From contig NZ_PVTH01000005.1 of NCBI RefSeq assembly GCF_003002875.1, positions 248,001 to 312,000 of the forward strand: a stretch of 64,000 bases of DNA, in the 5' to 3' direction. The first letter of the stretch is position 1, and every line of letters begins with the position of its first letter. The translations under genes and the position numbers were made by a program. Under the pieces are notes generated by a model, which was not told where the DNA came from, ran no database searches, and worked only from the letters and a program-made list of their open reading frames with translations. Shown piece after piece: positions 53,575 through 62,725 of the stretch. This DNA comes from Arcticibacter pallidicorallinus (GTDB lineage: Bacteria > Bacteroidota > Bacteroidia > Sphingobacteriales > Sphingobacteriaceae).

Positions 53575-54330
53575 CTAATCGTTATAGGCATCAACTGCCT
53601 GTTTTAAATGCCGCGTTCGTGATGGACCCATAAGATATCCACCGCCAGCGAGCCCCATACCGACTCCAGACAGTACCAACCCGGGAACTAATCGCGAGAA
53701 CGAAGAGTTTTTCGAGGAAAAATCCGGACGATTATTCGGCCCCCAGGATTCTTCCTTACCCTCTGACAGCATAAGAGCAAAGCCGGATATAAAAGAAAGA
53801 CCAGCTGCGACATACATAGCGACCTGAGTTCTTTTTGTCGATCTGTATTTAGCAAGGAAAGCCATACTTTGAGGATTATCCGCCAAGTCGATGCTCAGAT
53901 TCACGTAATTGGCCTTTCTGAGGGAACCATACCCCTTGTTATAATAATTTTTGCTTTCAACGACAGCTGGCTGGCGATAACCGCCCAAATCATCGTAACT
54001 ATCCCAATCAATGGTTTTAGCCTCATACAAATTTATTTTCCCCTGTCTGATACGCTCAGAAAAATGAGTGCGGCCAACCAAGTCGAAATCTTTCACATTT
54101 GCGAAGAACCCTCGATTGTTGTTAAAAAATTTCACCTGCTCGGGGTGGATACGTTTGGAATCCGCCCACAGGTAGAGAGAGCCTGTAAAATTCCTTTCGA
54201 GATCAATATGCTTCGCATAAATAATCGAATCGGAATACAGATAGATAAACTCTCTTGATTCGTCGGGCTGGGCATAGGCAAGGCTACTGCACATCGCGTA
54301 CGCGACAATGGAGGTTAATAAAGCTTTCAT
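53575..54330 (-). CDS. secreted membrane-anchored protein of unknown function
   Basis: 251 residues with a signal peptide (about 1-21, SSLAYAQ). An outside domain (25-150, SREFIYLYSDSIIYAKHIDLE...) is followed by two hydrophobic segments near 171-186 and 216-233 (LVPGLVLSGVGMGLAGGGYLMGP). No family is recognised. It is 97 bases downstream of the czcA gene on the same strand, so it may be a distal operon member. Confidence 0.65.
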   Translation of the reverse strand: MKALLTSIVAYAMCSSLAYAQPDESREFIYLYSDSIIYAKHIDLERNFTGSLYLWADSKRIHPEQVKFFNNNRGFFANVKDFDLVGRTHFSERIRQGKINLYEAKTIDWDSYDDLGGYRQPAVVESKNYYNKGYGSLRKANYVNLSIDLADNPQSMAFLAKYRSTKRTQVAMYVAAGLSFISGFALMLSEGKEESWGPNNRPDFSSKNSSFSRLVPGLVLSGVGMGLAGGGYLMGPSRTRHLKQAVDAYND

Positions 54331-54426
54331 CTAAGTGTGTATTAAGTGTATTACTAACTTAGGAAAAAATCCACGTGCCTGCGCAAACAGGTGAAGAGTC
54401 TGTGTAAAGAGGTAGTGACAGTTTTT

Positions 54427-57400
54427 CTATTTAACCTCTTTTAATTTTCCCGGGCGGTACGCCCAGTAAACAACCGTTGGATATACAAAGAGATTAAAGA
54501 GTGTATTTGTAATCAGTCCCCCAATCACCACGACAGCAAGCGGCTTAGATGCTTCAGAACCGATACCTGTAGATAAGGCAGCAGGTAATAAACCTATCGC
54601 AGCCATAAGCGCGGTCATCATAACAGGGCGTATCCTGGTTTCCAGTCCATCTCTGATAGCATCTATAAAAGTCCACTCAGGCTTCTGTTTCAAGTCTGCG
54701 ATATTGGTCTTGAACCTGGTGATGAGTATCACACCATTCTGCACGCAAATACCGAATAGCGCAATAAAACCAATTCCTGCTGATATGTTGAAGTTGATCC
54801 CCGTTGCCAGTAAGGCAAGAATCCCTCCTACCATTGCGAAAGGAACGTTGTTAAGTACAAGCAGTGAATCTTTTATATTTCCAAATAGGACAAACAAGAT
54901 TAAAAAGATAAGCAGGAGGCTGACCGGGACAGCCTGAGCTAATCTGGCGGAAGCCCTTTGCTGATTTTCAAAGTCTCCGGCCCACTCAAGCTTGTAACCA
55001 TCGTCCAACTTAATATGTTCTTTCACTTTTGCCTGCGCTTCGCCAATAACACTTCCCATATCGCGTCCACGAATGGAGAACTTTATAGCACCGTATCGCT
55101 CGTGCTTATCCCTGTAGATCATGCTAGGACCGGTAATCTTAATTATCTCTGAAATCTCGCCCAGCGGCACCTTCCCACCTGAGATCGTAGGAATCATGAG
55201 GTTACCAATAGCGTTCTCATCATTTCGGAAATCTTCCGGATAGCGGATGATAAGATCAAATTTCCTTTCTCCTTCATATATCTCCGTAGCCGCCTTTCCC
55301 CCAATCGCCATTTCAATTACTGCGTTCGCATCCGCCGTCGTGATCCCATAAAGAGCCATCTTTTTTTGGTTGAGGTTGATCTGCAGCTCCGGCTGACCAA
55401 GGTTCCTCAATATACCCAGATCTTCGATACCCTCAATATCTTTAAGGATATCGTAAATCTTCTCCTCTTCTCTCTCAATGATATTGAAGTCACTCCCAAA
55501 CATCTTAACGACTATAGATCCCTTGACTCCCGAAACAGCCTCTTCAACGTTGTCCGAGATAGGTTGTGAAAAATTAAGGCTTATCCCGGGAAAATCTTTC
55601 AAGCTTTCCTGCATACGCGCGATCAGCTGTTCCTTCGTCTGTTTCCGCTTCCATTCCTTTCTTGGGAAGATGTCGACATGAAATTCCATATTATAGAAGC
55701 CCGTAGCGTCTGTTCCATCATTTGGCCGTCCGGTCTGTGATAAGACCTGCTTTACTTCGTCAAAGCTCAAAAATACCTTCCTCATTTCATTTGAGAGCTT
55801 TTTTGTCTCGTCCAGCGAAATGCTTAACGGACCTGTAGCACGTACGTATATTGAACCCTCATCCAGTGTGGGCAAGAACTCAGTTCCAAGAAGCTTAAAG
55901 CTCAGCATCCCCGCCAGCAGGCAAAAAATTGAGAACCCGAAGACAAGCTTTCTCAGCCGGAAACAGCGATCATAGATCCTCAAGGTATGCCGAATGACAA
56001 ATTCAAGAAATACATTGTGCTTTTCGCGGACGTTCTTCCTTAAGAGCACACTCGCCATAGCAGGTACAAGGGTAAAGGTCAGCAATAACGCACCTAGCAA
56101 AGCGAAACTTAAGGTCCATGCGAGGGGCGAGAACATTTTACCTTCTACTTTTTCGAAGGTGAAAATAGGCAGCAATCCGGTTATGATAATCAGCTTGGCA
56201 AAGAAAATACCTTTACCGTTCTCTAGACAAGCTTTCTTTATAATACCCAACTTACTCATGGCGTTAAATTTCGGCATACCCACCTGCCGGGCCCTGTGGT
56301 CAAGCGCGACAAAAATGCCTTCGACCATAACAACTGCACCATCGATGATGATTCCGAAATCTATAGCACCCATCGACAATAGGTTGGCCGACATCCCCTT
56401 CAGCTTCAAACAAATAAACGCGAATAGTAACGCCAGAGGGATTATGATCGATACGATTAGCGTGGTGCGCCAGTCTGCCATAAAGAGAAACACAATAAGT
56501 GTTACAAATATGATCCCTTCGAGCATATTCCCCATAACTGTATGGGTGGCGTAGTTCACCAGATCTTCCCGATCGTAAAACGGGTTTATCTGAACATCTC
56601 CTGGTAATATAGTTGTATTAATTTCTGAAATCTTATCCTTCAGCCGCTCGATAACCTCACTTGGGTTGCCGCCCTTCCGCATGACAACTATTCCCTCCAC
56701 AACATCTGGATCATGATCTCGACCTACTTGCCCGAGCCGCGGCAGAGCTGATTCCGCAACATCAGCAACCGTCTTTACATATACAGGCGTTCCGTTGAAG
56801 TTATTCACGACAACATTCCTGATCTCATCAATATCATTTAAAATACCGATACCACGTACCACATAGGCCTGCCCGCTTTGAACAATGACATCACCGCCCA
56901 CGTTTATATTGCTTTTAGACACAGCATCGAACAGCTCGGTGGCGCTTACACCGTACTGAATAGTTTTCTGTGGGTCGACCGTAATCTGGTACGTCTTCAC
57001 CTCCCCTCCAAAACTGACTACATCCGCAATACCCGGAACGGACAAAAGTTCTCTCTGGATAACCCAGTCCTGTAATGTCTTAAGCTCTCTTACAGACTTC
57101 TGATCACTACTCAATGTATACCGAAATATCTCACCTGTCGGTCCGTATGGAGGTTGCACCTCGGGTTGGATACCCTCCGGCAAATCCGCTTCGTCCAGAT
57201 GATTATTAACCTGAACCCGCGCAAAAGCATAATCAACGTCATCGTCAAACGTCACTTTCACAATAGACAAGCCAAACAAAGAAGACGACCTGATACTCGT
57301 CCGTTTCTCCGTCGGATTCATCGCTATTTCCAATGGTCTGCTGACAAATTTCTCTACTTCTTCTGCGCTTCTGCCGGGCCATTGCGTGATGATTGTAATG

Positions 57401-57546
57401 TTGGTATTCGTCACATCCGGGAATGCTTCAATAGGCGTTTGTCTGAAGCTCAGGTAACCTGCCAGTATCATCATGAACGTGGCAAAAAACACAAAGTACT
57501 TGTTTTTCAGTGCGAAGCCAATAATGGCCTTTATGAGTTTATTCAT
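54427..57546 (-). CDS. czcA: CzcA-type heavy-metal efflux RND pump
   Basis: 1039 residues, the usual RND length with 12 membrane helices and two periplasmic loops. The HME-RND signature DFGIIIDGAVVMVEG lies in helix 4 (about 398-412) with the proton-relay Asp residues, and matches the CzcA (divalent metal: Co, Zn, Cd) rather than the CusA variant. Other landmarks: NTNITIITQWPGRSAEEVEKFVSRPLE, and NVPFAMVGGILALLATGINFNISAGIGFIALFGICVQNGVI. It is the last pump gene of the operon, 23 bases after the adaptor. Confidence 0.95.
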   Translation of the reverse strand: MNKLIKAIIGFALKNKYFVFFATFMMILAGYLSFRQTPIEAFPDVTNTNITIITQWPGRSAEEVEKFVSRPLEIAMNPTEKRTSIRSSSLFGLSIVKVTFDDDVDYAFARVQVNNHLDEADLPEGIQPEVQPPYGPTGEIFRYTLSSDQKSVRELKTLQDWVIQRELLSVPGIADVVSFGGEVKTYQITVDPQKTIQYGVSATELFDAVSKSNINVGGDVIVQSGQAYVVRGIGILNDIDEIRNVVVNNFNGTPVYVKTVADVAESALPRLGQVGRDHDPDVVEGIVVMRKGGNPSEVIERLKDKISEINTTILPGDVQINPFYDREDLVNYATHTVMGNMLEGIIFVTLIVFLFMADWRTTLIVSIIIPLALLFAFICLKLKGMSANLLSMGAIDFGIIIDGAVVMVEGIFVALDHRARQVGMPKFNAMSKLGIIKKACLENGKGIFFAKLIIITGLLPIFTFEKVEGKMFSPLAWTLSFALLGALLLTFTLVPAMASVLLRKNVREKHNVFLEFVIRHTLRIYDRCFRLRKLVFGFSIFCLLAGMLSFKLLGTEFLPTLDEGSIYVRATGPLSISLDETKKLSNEMRKVFLSFDEVKQVLSQTGRPNDGTDATGFYNMEFHVDIFPRKEWKRKQTKEQLIARMQESLKDFPGISLNFSQPISDNVEEAVSGVKGSIVVKMFGSDFNIIEREEEKIYDILKDIEGIEDLGILRNLGQPELQINLNQKKMALYGITTADANAVIEMAIGGKAATEIYEGERKFDLIIRYPEDFRNDENAIGNLMIPTISGGKVPLGEISEIIKITGPSMIYRDKHERYGAIKFSIRGRDMGSVIGEAQAKVKEHIKLDDGYKLEWAGDFENQQRASARLAQAVPVSLLLIFLILFVLFGNIKDSLLVLNNVPFAMVGGILALLATGINFNISAGIGFIALFGICVQNGVILITRFKTNIADLKQKPEWTFIDAIRDGLETRIRPVMMTALMAAIGLLPAALSTGIGSEASKPLAVVVIGGLITNTLFNLFVYPTVVYWAYRPGKLKEVK

Positions 57547-57569
57547 TGTAGTTGATATTGAGAGAGGGC

Positions 57570-58658
57570 TTAGTCTTTGAGTGTCTCATAAAGAAACACC
57601 TGCCTGGAGGCGATAATCCGGTCGCCTGCGATTAAACCCTTGCTGATGTAAGCCTTACCGGTTGCTTTGCGGTTAACTTGCACTTCTTTGATCTCAACCT
57701 TATTGGCCGCACTCAAAGTCAGAACGTAGTTTCTGTTCTCATCGAAAATTATCCCTCTTGAATTAACTACAGGGAGGTCGATTCCTGATTTAGCAGAAAT
57801 ACTTACCGTTGCCAACATACCAGGCTTCAGGAGTAATTGAGGGTTATCAATGCTTACCCTGGCATTCATTACTTTGCTTTCACCGTCCAGAACATTGTAG
57901 ATCTTATCAATTTTACCTGAAAACTCTCTGTCCGGATATGATAAGATACCGATTCTAACCTCGTCCCCCTCGCTGATCCGCGGAATATCGGATTCGTAAA
58001 TATTAACGATAGCCGACACACGCGACAAGTCAGCAATAGTAAACAAGCTGCTGTTATTATCGGCCCGGAGCTGCATATTTGAGTTTACATCCTTTTCAAT
58101 GACATACCCAGTCAAAGGCGAAGGAATTGAATAAGTGCCTTTACTGCTGCCTCCATGCAATTTCAATATCGCCCGTGCACTTTTATCTTCAGCTTGCTTT
58201 ATCAGAAACTCATTCTTCGCTTCCTCCAGCTCCCTTGCTGATGAAAGACCGCTATTAAACAATTCCTGTGCTTGCTGAAGGTTTCGCTCTGCGTTTCTCA
58301 GCTCGGCAGAAGATGTAATAACCTGTCTATCAAATTCCGCCATTTCTGCACTGGTTATGGTTGCCAGTACCTGTCCCTTAGAAACCAAATCACCCAGCTT
58401 AACAGACACGTTATTTACCCGCCCGCTTACTGTGGGGAAGATTACGGCCATCCGCTCCTCTTCCGCCGTAATTCTTGCTGAGAAAATTAAATCGCTGACT
58501 TTATTTGACTGTTGAACCGTGTCAATAAGCAACCGGTTTATCAGGGAATCGGTGATGGCAAACTTTTCCACCACAGGGGCGTCTACTGGCTCCTTGCAGC
58601 CGCTCACAGCCGCCGTGGCAAACCATAAAAAGCTAAGTGTTACAATTCGTATGTTCAT
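57570..58658 (-). CDS. czcB: RND efflux periplasmic adaptor lipoprotein
   Basis: 362 residues. Lipobox TAAVSGC with Cys21. Membrane-fusion-protein order: barrel-sandwich start (RVNNVSVKLGDLVSKGQVLATI), a helical hairpin (about 110-165, ELRNAERNLQQAQELFNSGLSSARELEEA), the second lipoyl half (SPLTGYVIEKDVN) and the beta-barrel. It links the CzcA pump to the TolC-like channel. Its start is 4 bases after the stop of the channel gene. Confidence 0.93.
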   Translation of the reverse strand: MNIRIVTLSFLWFATAAVSGCKEPVDAPVVEKFAITDSLINRLLIDTVQQSNKVSDLIFSARITAEEERMAVIFPTVSGRVNNVSVKLGDLVSKGQVLATITSAEMAEFDRQVITSSAELRNAERNLQQAQELFNSGLSSARELEEAKNEFLIKQAEDKSARAILKLHGGSSKGTYSIPSPLTGYVIEKDVNSNMQLRADNNSSLFTIADLSRVSAIVNIYESDIPRISEGDEVRIGILSYPDREFSGKIDKIYNVLDGESKVMNARVSIDNPQLLLKPGMLATVSISAKSGIDLPVVNSRGIIFDENRNYVLTLSAANKVEIKEVQVNRKATGKAYISKGLIAGDRIIASRQVFLYETLKD

Positions 58659-58662
58659 AGGA

Positions 58663-59931
58663 TTATTTGAAAATTGTCGTGCCTGTGTGATAATTGATTG
58701 TTTCTTTGGCGTTCATTAGCTCATATTTCAAGTCATTTAGCTGACTAGCAGTTTCCTTATAAGCATCATAGAAATCCAGAAATTCTACTAGACTTATAGT
58801 TCGCGTTTGAAAGCTATTCGTCACTCCAGTCATCAGCTTCTCGAAGCTTTCACTGAAGGTGGTGTCAAGACTGCTATACAGCTTCGCTGTTTTGAGCGCT
58901 GTCTGATAACTGTTGTAAAGTTCATTTTCAACAATCTCTTCCTGCCGGGTCAGCCCTAATTTCGATGCCTCAATCCCAACCTTAGCCTTCTTTATTTCTC
59001 CCTGATTCCTGTTAAAGAGAGGTATCGGCATACTGATACCTACTCCTGTGTATTTTTCCGGATAGTTTCCTTTAAGGTCATAACTCAATGATATCCCTAT
59101 GTCAGGTATAGCCATTGCCTTTTGAACGGATAAAAGATTTTCTGCGAGCTTCATCTCCGTACGTGCCAACTGCAAATCTGCCCGGTTAGCTCTAGCTGAA
59201 TCCAAAAGACCAGGAAACGAGCGCTCCTCAGGCCTGAAAGTATCAGGGTCGACTCCATCACCATTCAGAACCAACTCCCGGCTTGAACCCGAACGGATTA
59301 GCAACATTAATTCGCTCTTTAGGCTTTGAAGCTCATTCTGAACAGTCGCGTACTCACCCATCAGACTATACAGGCGCGATTTGATTCTGATAATATCTTT
59401 TAAAGCGATATTCCCTGATTCTAATTGACTTTCAGAAGCACTGAGAAGCTTTTGCAGCGATCTAACCTGTTGATCATAAACTGAAACAGACAGCTGAGTG
59501 TAGTAAGCTTTGTAAAAGGTACTTCTGAGCTCAAAACGGAGCGTTCGCATAAGGTCTGCGTAAGCACTCTCAGAGAGTTTTACTCCCGTTTTGGCTAACT
59601 GGATGTTTTTATTACGTTTACCTGCCAGCCTGATAATCTGCGTTATAGAGGCGTTATACTGTCCGGTTGCCATGGACGTCTCCAAAAATCGTCTCGTCTC
59701 ATGATTATAAAACAAGTTTTCGTAGTCCAGCTCAGGATTATCGAATAACCTGGCCGTGATTATCTCCGCCTTTGCCTGTTCTGTCTCATACCTTTGAGCG
59801 ATGAGCTGTGCGTTTTGCTGCAGAAACATCGTTTCCGCTTGCGTCATACTTAAGCTCAAAGTATCCCGGGCAGAAGCGGTATTTGCAACGCTTGTCAGAA
59901 GGATGCCGATGATTAATGATCGTATTTTCAT
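58663..59931 (-). CDS. czcC: TolC-family outer-membrane channel
   Basis: 422 residues with a signal peptide (about 1-21, NTASA). Two OEP repeats are seen: the first from about 30 (AETMFLQQNAQLIAQRYETEQAKAEI, FDNPELDYENL) and the second from about 235 (RANRADLQLARTEMKLAENLLSVQKAMAIPDIGISLSYD). They end in IPLFNRNQGEIKKAKVGIEAS and a long coil. CzcC/CusC type. Position between the kinase and adaptor genes. Confidence 0.93.
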   Translation of the reverse strand: MKIRSLIIGILLTSVANTASARDTLSLSMTQAETMFLQQNAQLIAQRYETEQAKAEIITARLFDNPELDYENLFYNHETRRFLETSMATGQYNASITQIIRLAGKRNKNIQLAKTGVKLSESAYADLMRTLRFELRSTFYKAYYTQLSVSVYDQQVRSLQKLLSASESQLESGNIALKDIIRIKSRLYSLMGEYATVQNELQSLKSELMLLIRSGSSRELVLNGDGVDPDTFRPEERSFPGLLDSARANRADLQLARTEMKLAENLLSVQKAMAIPDIGISLSYDLKGNYPEKYTGVGISMPIPLFNRNQGEIKKAKVGIEASKLGLTRQEEIVENELYNSYQTALKTAKLYSSLDTTFSESFEKLMTGVTNSFQTRTISLVEFLDFYDAYKETASQLNDLKYELMNAKETINYHTGTTIFK

Positions 59932-59989
59932 TTACGCCAAAGCTATCCTCAGCGCATTAAACGGGAATTAAAGCGAAATTAAAACCGGA

Positions 59990-61345
59990 TTAAAATTTGG
60001 GAAACCGGATAATAAAGGTGCTCCCATGGTCATGAGAGGACCGAAAGGTGATTGTACCCTTAAATAACTGAACGATCTTTCGCGCCATAAACAGTCCCAT
60101 GCCGGTTCCCTCATGTTCCGGCTTGTTTGCTGAACTGTAGAAGGGCTCGAAAATAAGCGCCTGATCCACCTCGTCAATTCCTGGCCCGTCATCATCCACC
60201 TCGATGATGACATTGTCGCTGTCCGAAGTTAATGAACATGCGACCTTACCATGATCCGAAAACTTGAATGCGTTCGAGATAATATTATTGATAGCTATCT
60301 TCAGTAAAGTCGGATTTGCAGATAGCACCACACCTGATTCCGAAATATTACCAAATACAACGTCTAAGGTCGTTGATGAAGAAGTGTTTTTCCATTCTTC
60401 AGCAATGGAGATAAGCATTTCTTTCAAATTTACATCCTGCAGCCTCGACGACCCGTATTCAACATCGGCCTGGGCAAGATTAACTAACTCCTTGATGATA
60501 CTATCCATTTTTTCGGCATCTTCCATAATGGAGTCAAGAGCTTGTTTATACTCCCCATTGCTTCTTTCCTTCGAAAGCACAATTTCCGCACCTATCATCA
60601 TACTTGTAACTGGAGTACGTAGCTCATGCGATGCATTTGCAATAAATGTCTTCTGTAGTACAAATGCCTGTTCCAGGTGCTCCATCAGCTTGTTAAAGTT
60701 GGATGCAAGGAGGTTAATCTCATCTTTGTTGTTTCCCTCCTGAACTCTGAAATGAAGATTGCTTGATTTAATTTGCTTAACCTCATCTATAAACAGATCA
60801 AGGGGTTTTAAAATTCGGTTCGCAATCCACCGGGCAGACAACAATAAACCGATAAAAATGATAACGAAGACGAACATCATAACATCTTTGAGCTTTCCGA
60901 GCCGGTAAAAGGTGCTCCTGTCCGTTGCCGAGGCTATAATCACAAAGTCGCCCTGGTTATCCTTATAGAAAATTCCCACAACCTGGTTCTCTCCATCTTT
61001 AAACTTAAGCTTTTTCGCCTTACGTACCCTCTCAATGACCTGGGCGCTCCAATATCTTTCGCCATCGCCTATAAATACAGGTCTGTTTTCTGAGTTGTAG
61101 ATCCGTATTCGTTCACCGTTAAGCGTCTCCAGATACTGACCTCTGGCCTTGGCTAATGCAGTAGATGATATCTCATCAGCCTCAAGATAGAGCTTTGCCG
61201 TTACCATGGTGCGATCCGTCAGCCGGTCGAAGAAGTCAGACTCCATAAACTTCAGAAACGTAAAGTAGATGGCAAACAGAACAACTAATAGTGTCAACGT
61301 GCTGGTAAGGGTAAAATAAAGTGCTAGCCGGTTTTTGATTTTCAT
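59990..61345 (-). CDS. sensor histidine kinase of the metal-efflux operon
   Basis: 451 residues. Two membrane helices (about 10-30 and 153-172) enclose a periplasmic sensor of 120 residues. HAMP (173-225), then the H-box IANASHELRTPVTSM with His240, N-box NAFKFSDHG, G1 VDDDGPGI, F and G2 GTGMGLFMARKI are all intact. A CusS/CzcS-like sensor, presumably of a periplasmic divalent metal. It starts 4 bases after the response regulator stop and lies 58 bases before the TolC gene. Confidence 0.93.
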   Translation of the reverse strand: MKIKNRLALYFTLTSTLTLLVVLFAIYFTFLKFMESDFFDRLTDRTMVTAKLYLEADEISSTALAKARGQYLETLNGERIRIYNSENRPVFIGDGERYWSAQVIERVRKAKKLKFKDGENQVVGIFYKDNQGDFVIIASATDRSTFYRLGKLKDVMMFVFVIIFIGLLLSARWIANRILKPLDLFIDEVKQIKSSNLHFRVQEGNNKDEINLLASNFNKLMEHLEQAFVLQKTFIANASHELRTPVTSMMIGAEIVLSKERSNGEYKQALDSIMEDAEKMDSIIKELVNLAQADVEYGSSRLQDVNLKEMLISIAEEWKNTSSSTTLDVVFGNISESGVVLSANPTLLKIAINNIISNAFKFSDHGKVACSLTSDSDNVIIEVDDDGPGIDEVDQALIFEPFYSSANKPEHEGTGMGLFMARKIVQLFKGTITFRSSHDHGSTFIIRFPKF

Positions 61346-61349
61346 GACT

Positions 61350-62027
61350 TCACTTTAGGATGTAGCCCATATTAATTCTTGTGTGAATCAGCTTCCTGCT
61401 GAACCCTTTCTCTATTTTATTACGAAGAAAATTAACATACACGTCAATGACGTTAGTTCCGGTGTCGAAGTTAATGTCCCACGCATGCTCAGCAATAAAC
61501 TGCCTTGAAAGTAGCCGATTAGGATTTTTCAGAAACAGCTCTAACAAGGAAAGCTCTTTCGCCGTGAGGTTTATTAATTTTCCGGCTCTGCAAACTTCTT
61601 TACTCACCGTATTAAGGCTGAGGTCTTCAAAGCGCAGGACTGACTCATCAGTCACGGGAAAAGCGTAACTCCTTCTTAGAAGCGCCTCAATCCTTACAAG
61701 AAGCTCTTTGAAATGAAATGGCTTTAAAAGGTAATCATCTGCACCACCATTAAACCCGGCTAACTTGTCGTCCAGTGCGCCCAATGCTGTCAGCATTAGT
61801 ATTGGAAGTTCCCGTTGACTTTCCCGCAGATGCCTGCAGACTTCAATGCCATTTAATCCCGGCATCATGACGTCGAGAATTACGAGATCGATTTGCTGAG
61901 ACTGAAATATCTGCAGCGCGTCTTCTCCATTGGAAACAGCAACCACCGTGTAGCCACTTTCTTCCAAACCTTTTTTTACAAGTCCGGCTATTTTTAAGTC
62001 GTCTTCAGCTAATCCAATTACAGCCAT
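61350..62027 (-). CDS. OmpR-family response regulator of the metal-efflux operon
   Basis: 225 residues. Receiver domain 1-120 with phospho-acceptor Asp52 (VILDVMMPGLNG), conserved Lys in LKPFHFKEL near 103, and acidic residues at 8-10. The OmpR winged helix is at 130-225 (LTAKELSLLELFLKNPNRLLSRQFIAEHAW, VDVYVNFLRNKIEKG). It is first in the operon, directly ahead of the kinase. A TACCTTTG core (minus strand, 62035-62042) lies so close to the start codon that the transcript would be nearly leaderless. Confidence 0.94.
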   Translation of the reverse strand: MAVIGLAEDDLKIAGLVKKGLEESGYTVVAVSNGEDALQIFQSQQIDLVILDVMMPGLNGIEVCRHLRESQRELPILMLTALGALDDKLAGFNGGADDYLLKPFHFKELLVRIEALLRRSYAFPVTDESVLRFEDLSLNTVSKEVCRAGKLINLTAKELSLLELFLKNPNRLLSRQFIAEHAWDINFDTGTNVIDVYVNFLRNKIEKGFSRKLIHTRINMGYILK

Positions 62028-62177
62028 AGTTTGTCAAAGGTAGTACTTAGCGATTAATTCACCGAAACCCCGATTAGGGAGATAGTTCATATTTTTTTTA
62101 TTGCTTGTATTTACTGCTGACAAACTGTTGTCACACCCCCAGTCTACCTTTACATCACAAACTTAAAACAACAAGTC

Positions 62178-62678
62178 ATGAACACGACAGCACAAGAAAT
62201 CACTCAAGAAACCAAGCAAGTAATCAGCCAGGATGAGCTACTTAATCATTGGCAAGGCCATCGTAACTTAACCCGCCGCGTGATCGAAGCGTTTCCGGAA
62301 AAGGAATTTTTTGAATTCTCCATCGGAGGTATGCGGACATTTGCAGAGCTTACAGCTGAACTCCTTGCTATAGGCGCCCCTGGCATCAAAGGCATAGTCA
62401 CTCAGGAGGTTCAGCCTTATCAGGAAGACAGTACGAAGGCTACTACAAAAGCGGAATATCTGGAGAAGTGGGATAAGGCTACTTCTGTTATTAATGACTA
62501 CTGGAGTCAGTTAAGAGTAGAAGATTTCAGTAAGACGTTTAATCTGTTCGGGGAATATGAATTTCCGGTCATCCAGAATATCCTTTATTTCATAGACAAT
62601 GAAGTTCATCATCGTGGGCAGGGTTATGTCTACCTAAGAGCATTAGGCGTCGAACCTCCCTTCTTCTGGGAAAGATAA
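62178..62678 (+). CDS. DinB-family protein
   Basis: 166 residues. Four-helix DinB/YfiT-like fold: LLNHWQGHRNLTRRVIEAFPEKEFFEFSIGGMRTFAELTAELLAI and the C-terminal NILYFIDNEVHHRGQGYVYLRALGVEPPFFWER. The metal-binding histidine HHRGQ is conserved, and a second His is in the first helix (HWQGH). These are putative thiol-dependent metalloenzymes with unclear substrate. The stop codon lies in the left arm of the shared terminator. Confidence 0.9.
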   Translation: MNTTAQEITQETKQVISQDELLNHWQGHRNLTRRVIEAFPEKEFFEFSIGGMRTFAELTAELLAIGAPGIKGIVTQEVQPYQEDSTKATTKAEYLEKWDKATSVINDYWSQLRVEDFSKTFNLFGEYEFPVIQNILYFIDNEVHHRGQGYVYLRALGVEPPFFWER

Positions 62679-62725
62679 ATATTAACAGACCATCAGGAAC
62701 TACCTCTGATGGTCTGTTAATATTT
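62677..62725. terminator. bidirectional terminator overlapping both coding ends
   Basis: Arms of 20 bases (62677-62696 and 62706-62725) pair perfectly around a 9-base loop. The left arm holds the last two bases of the DinB stop codon, and the right arm encodes the last residues of the WYL regulator. Confidence 0.85.

Noticed and set aside
55994-56554. 186-codon plus-strand frame in czcA
   Set aside because: Antisense to the conserved RND pump core.
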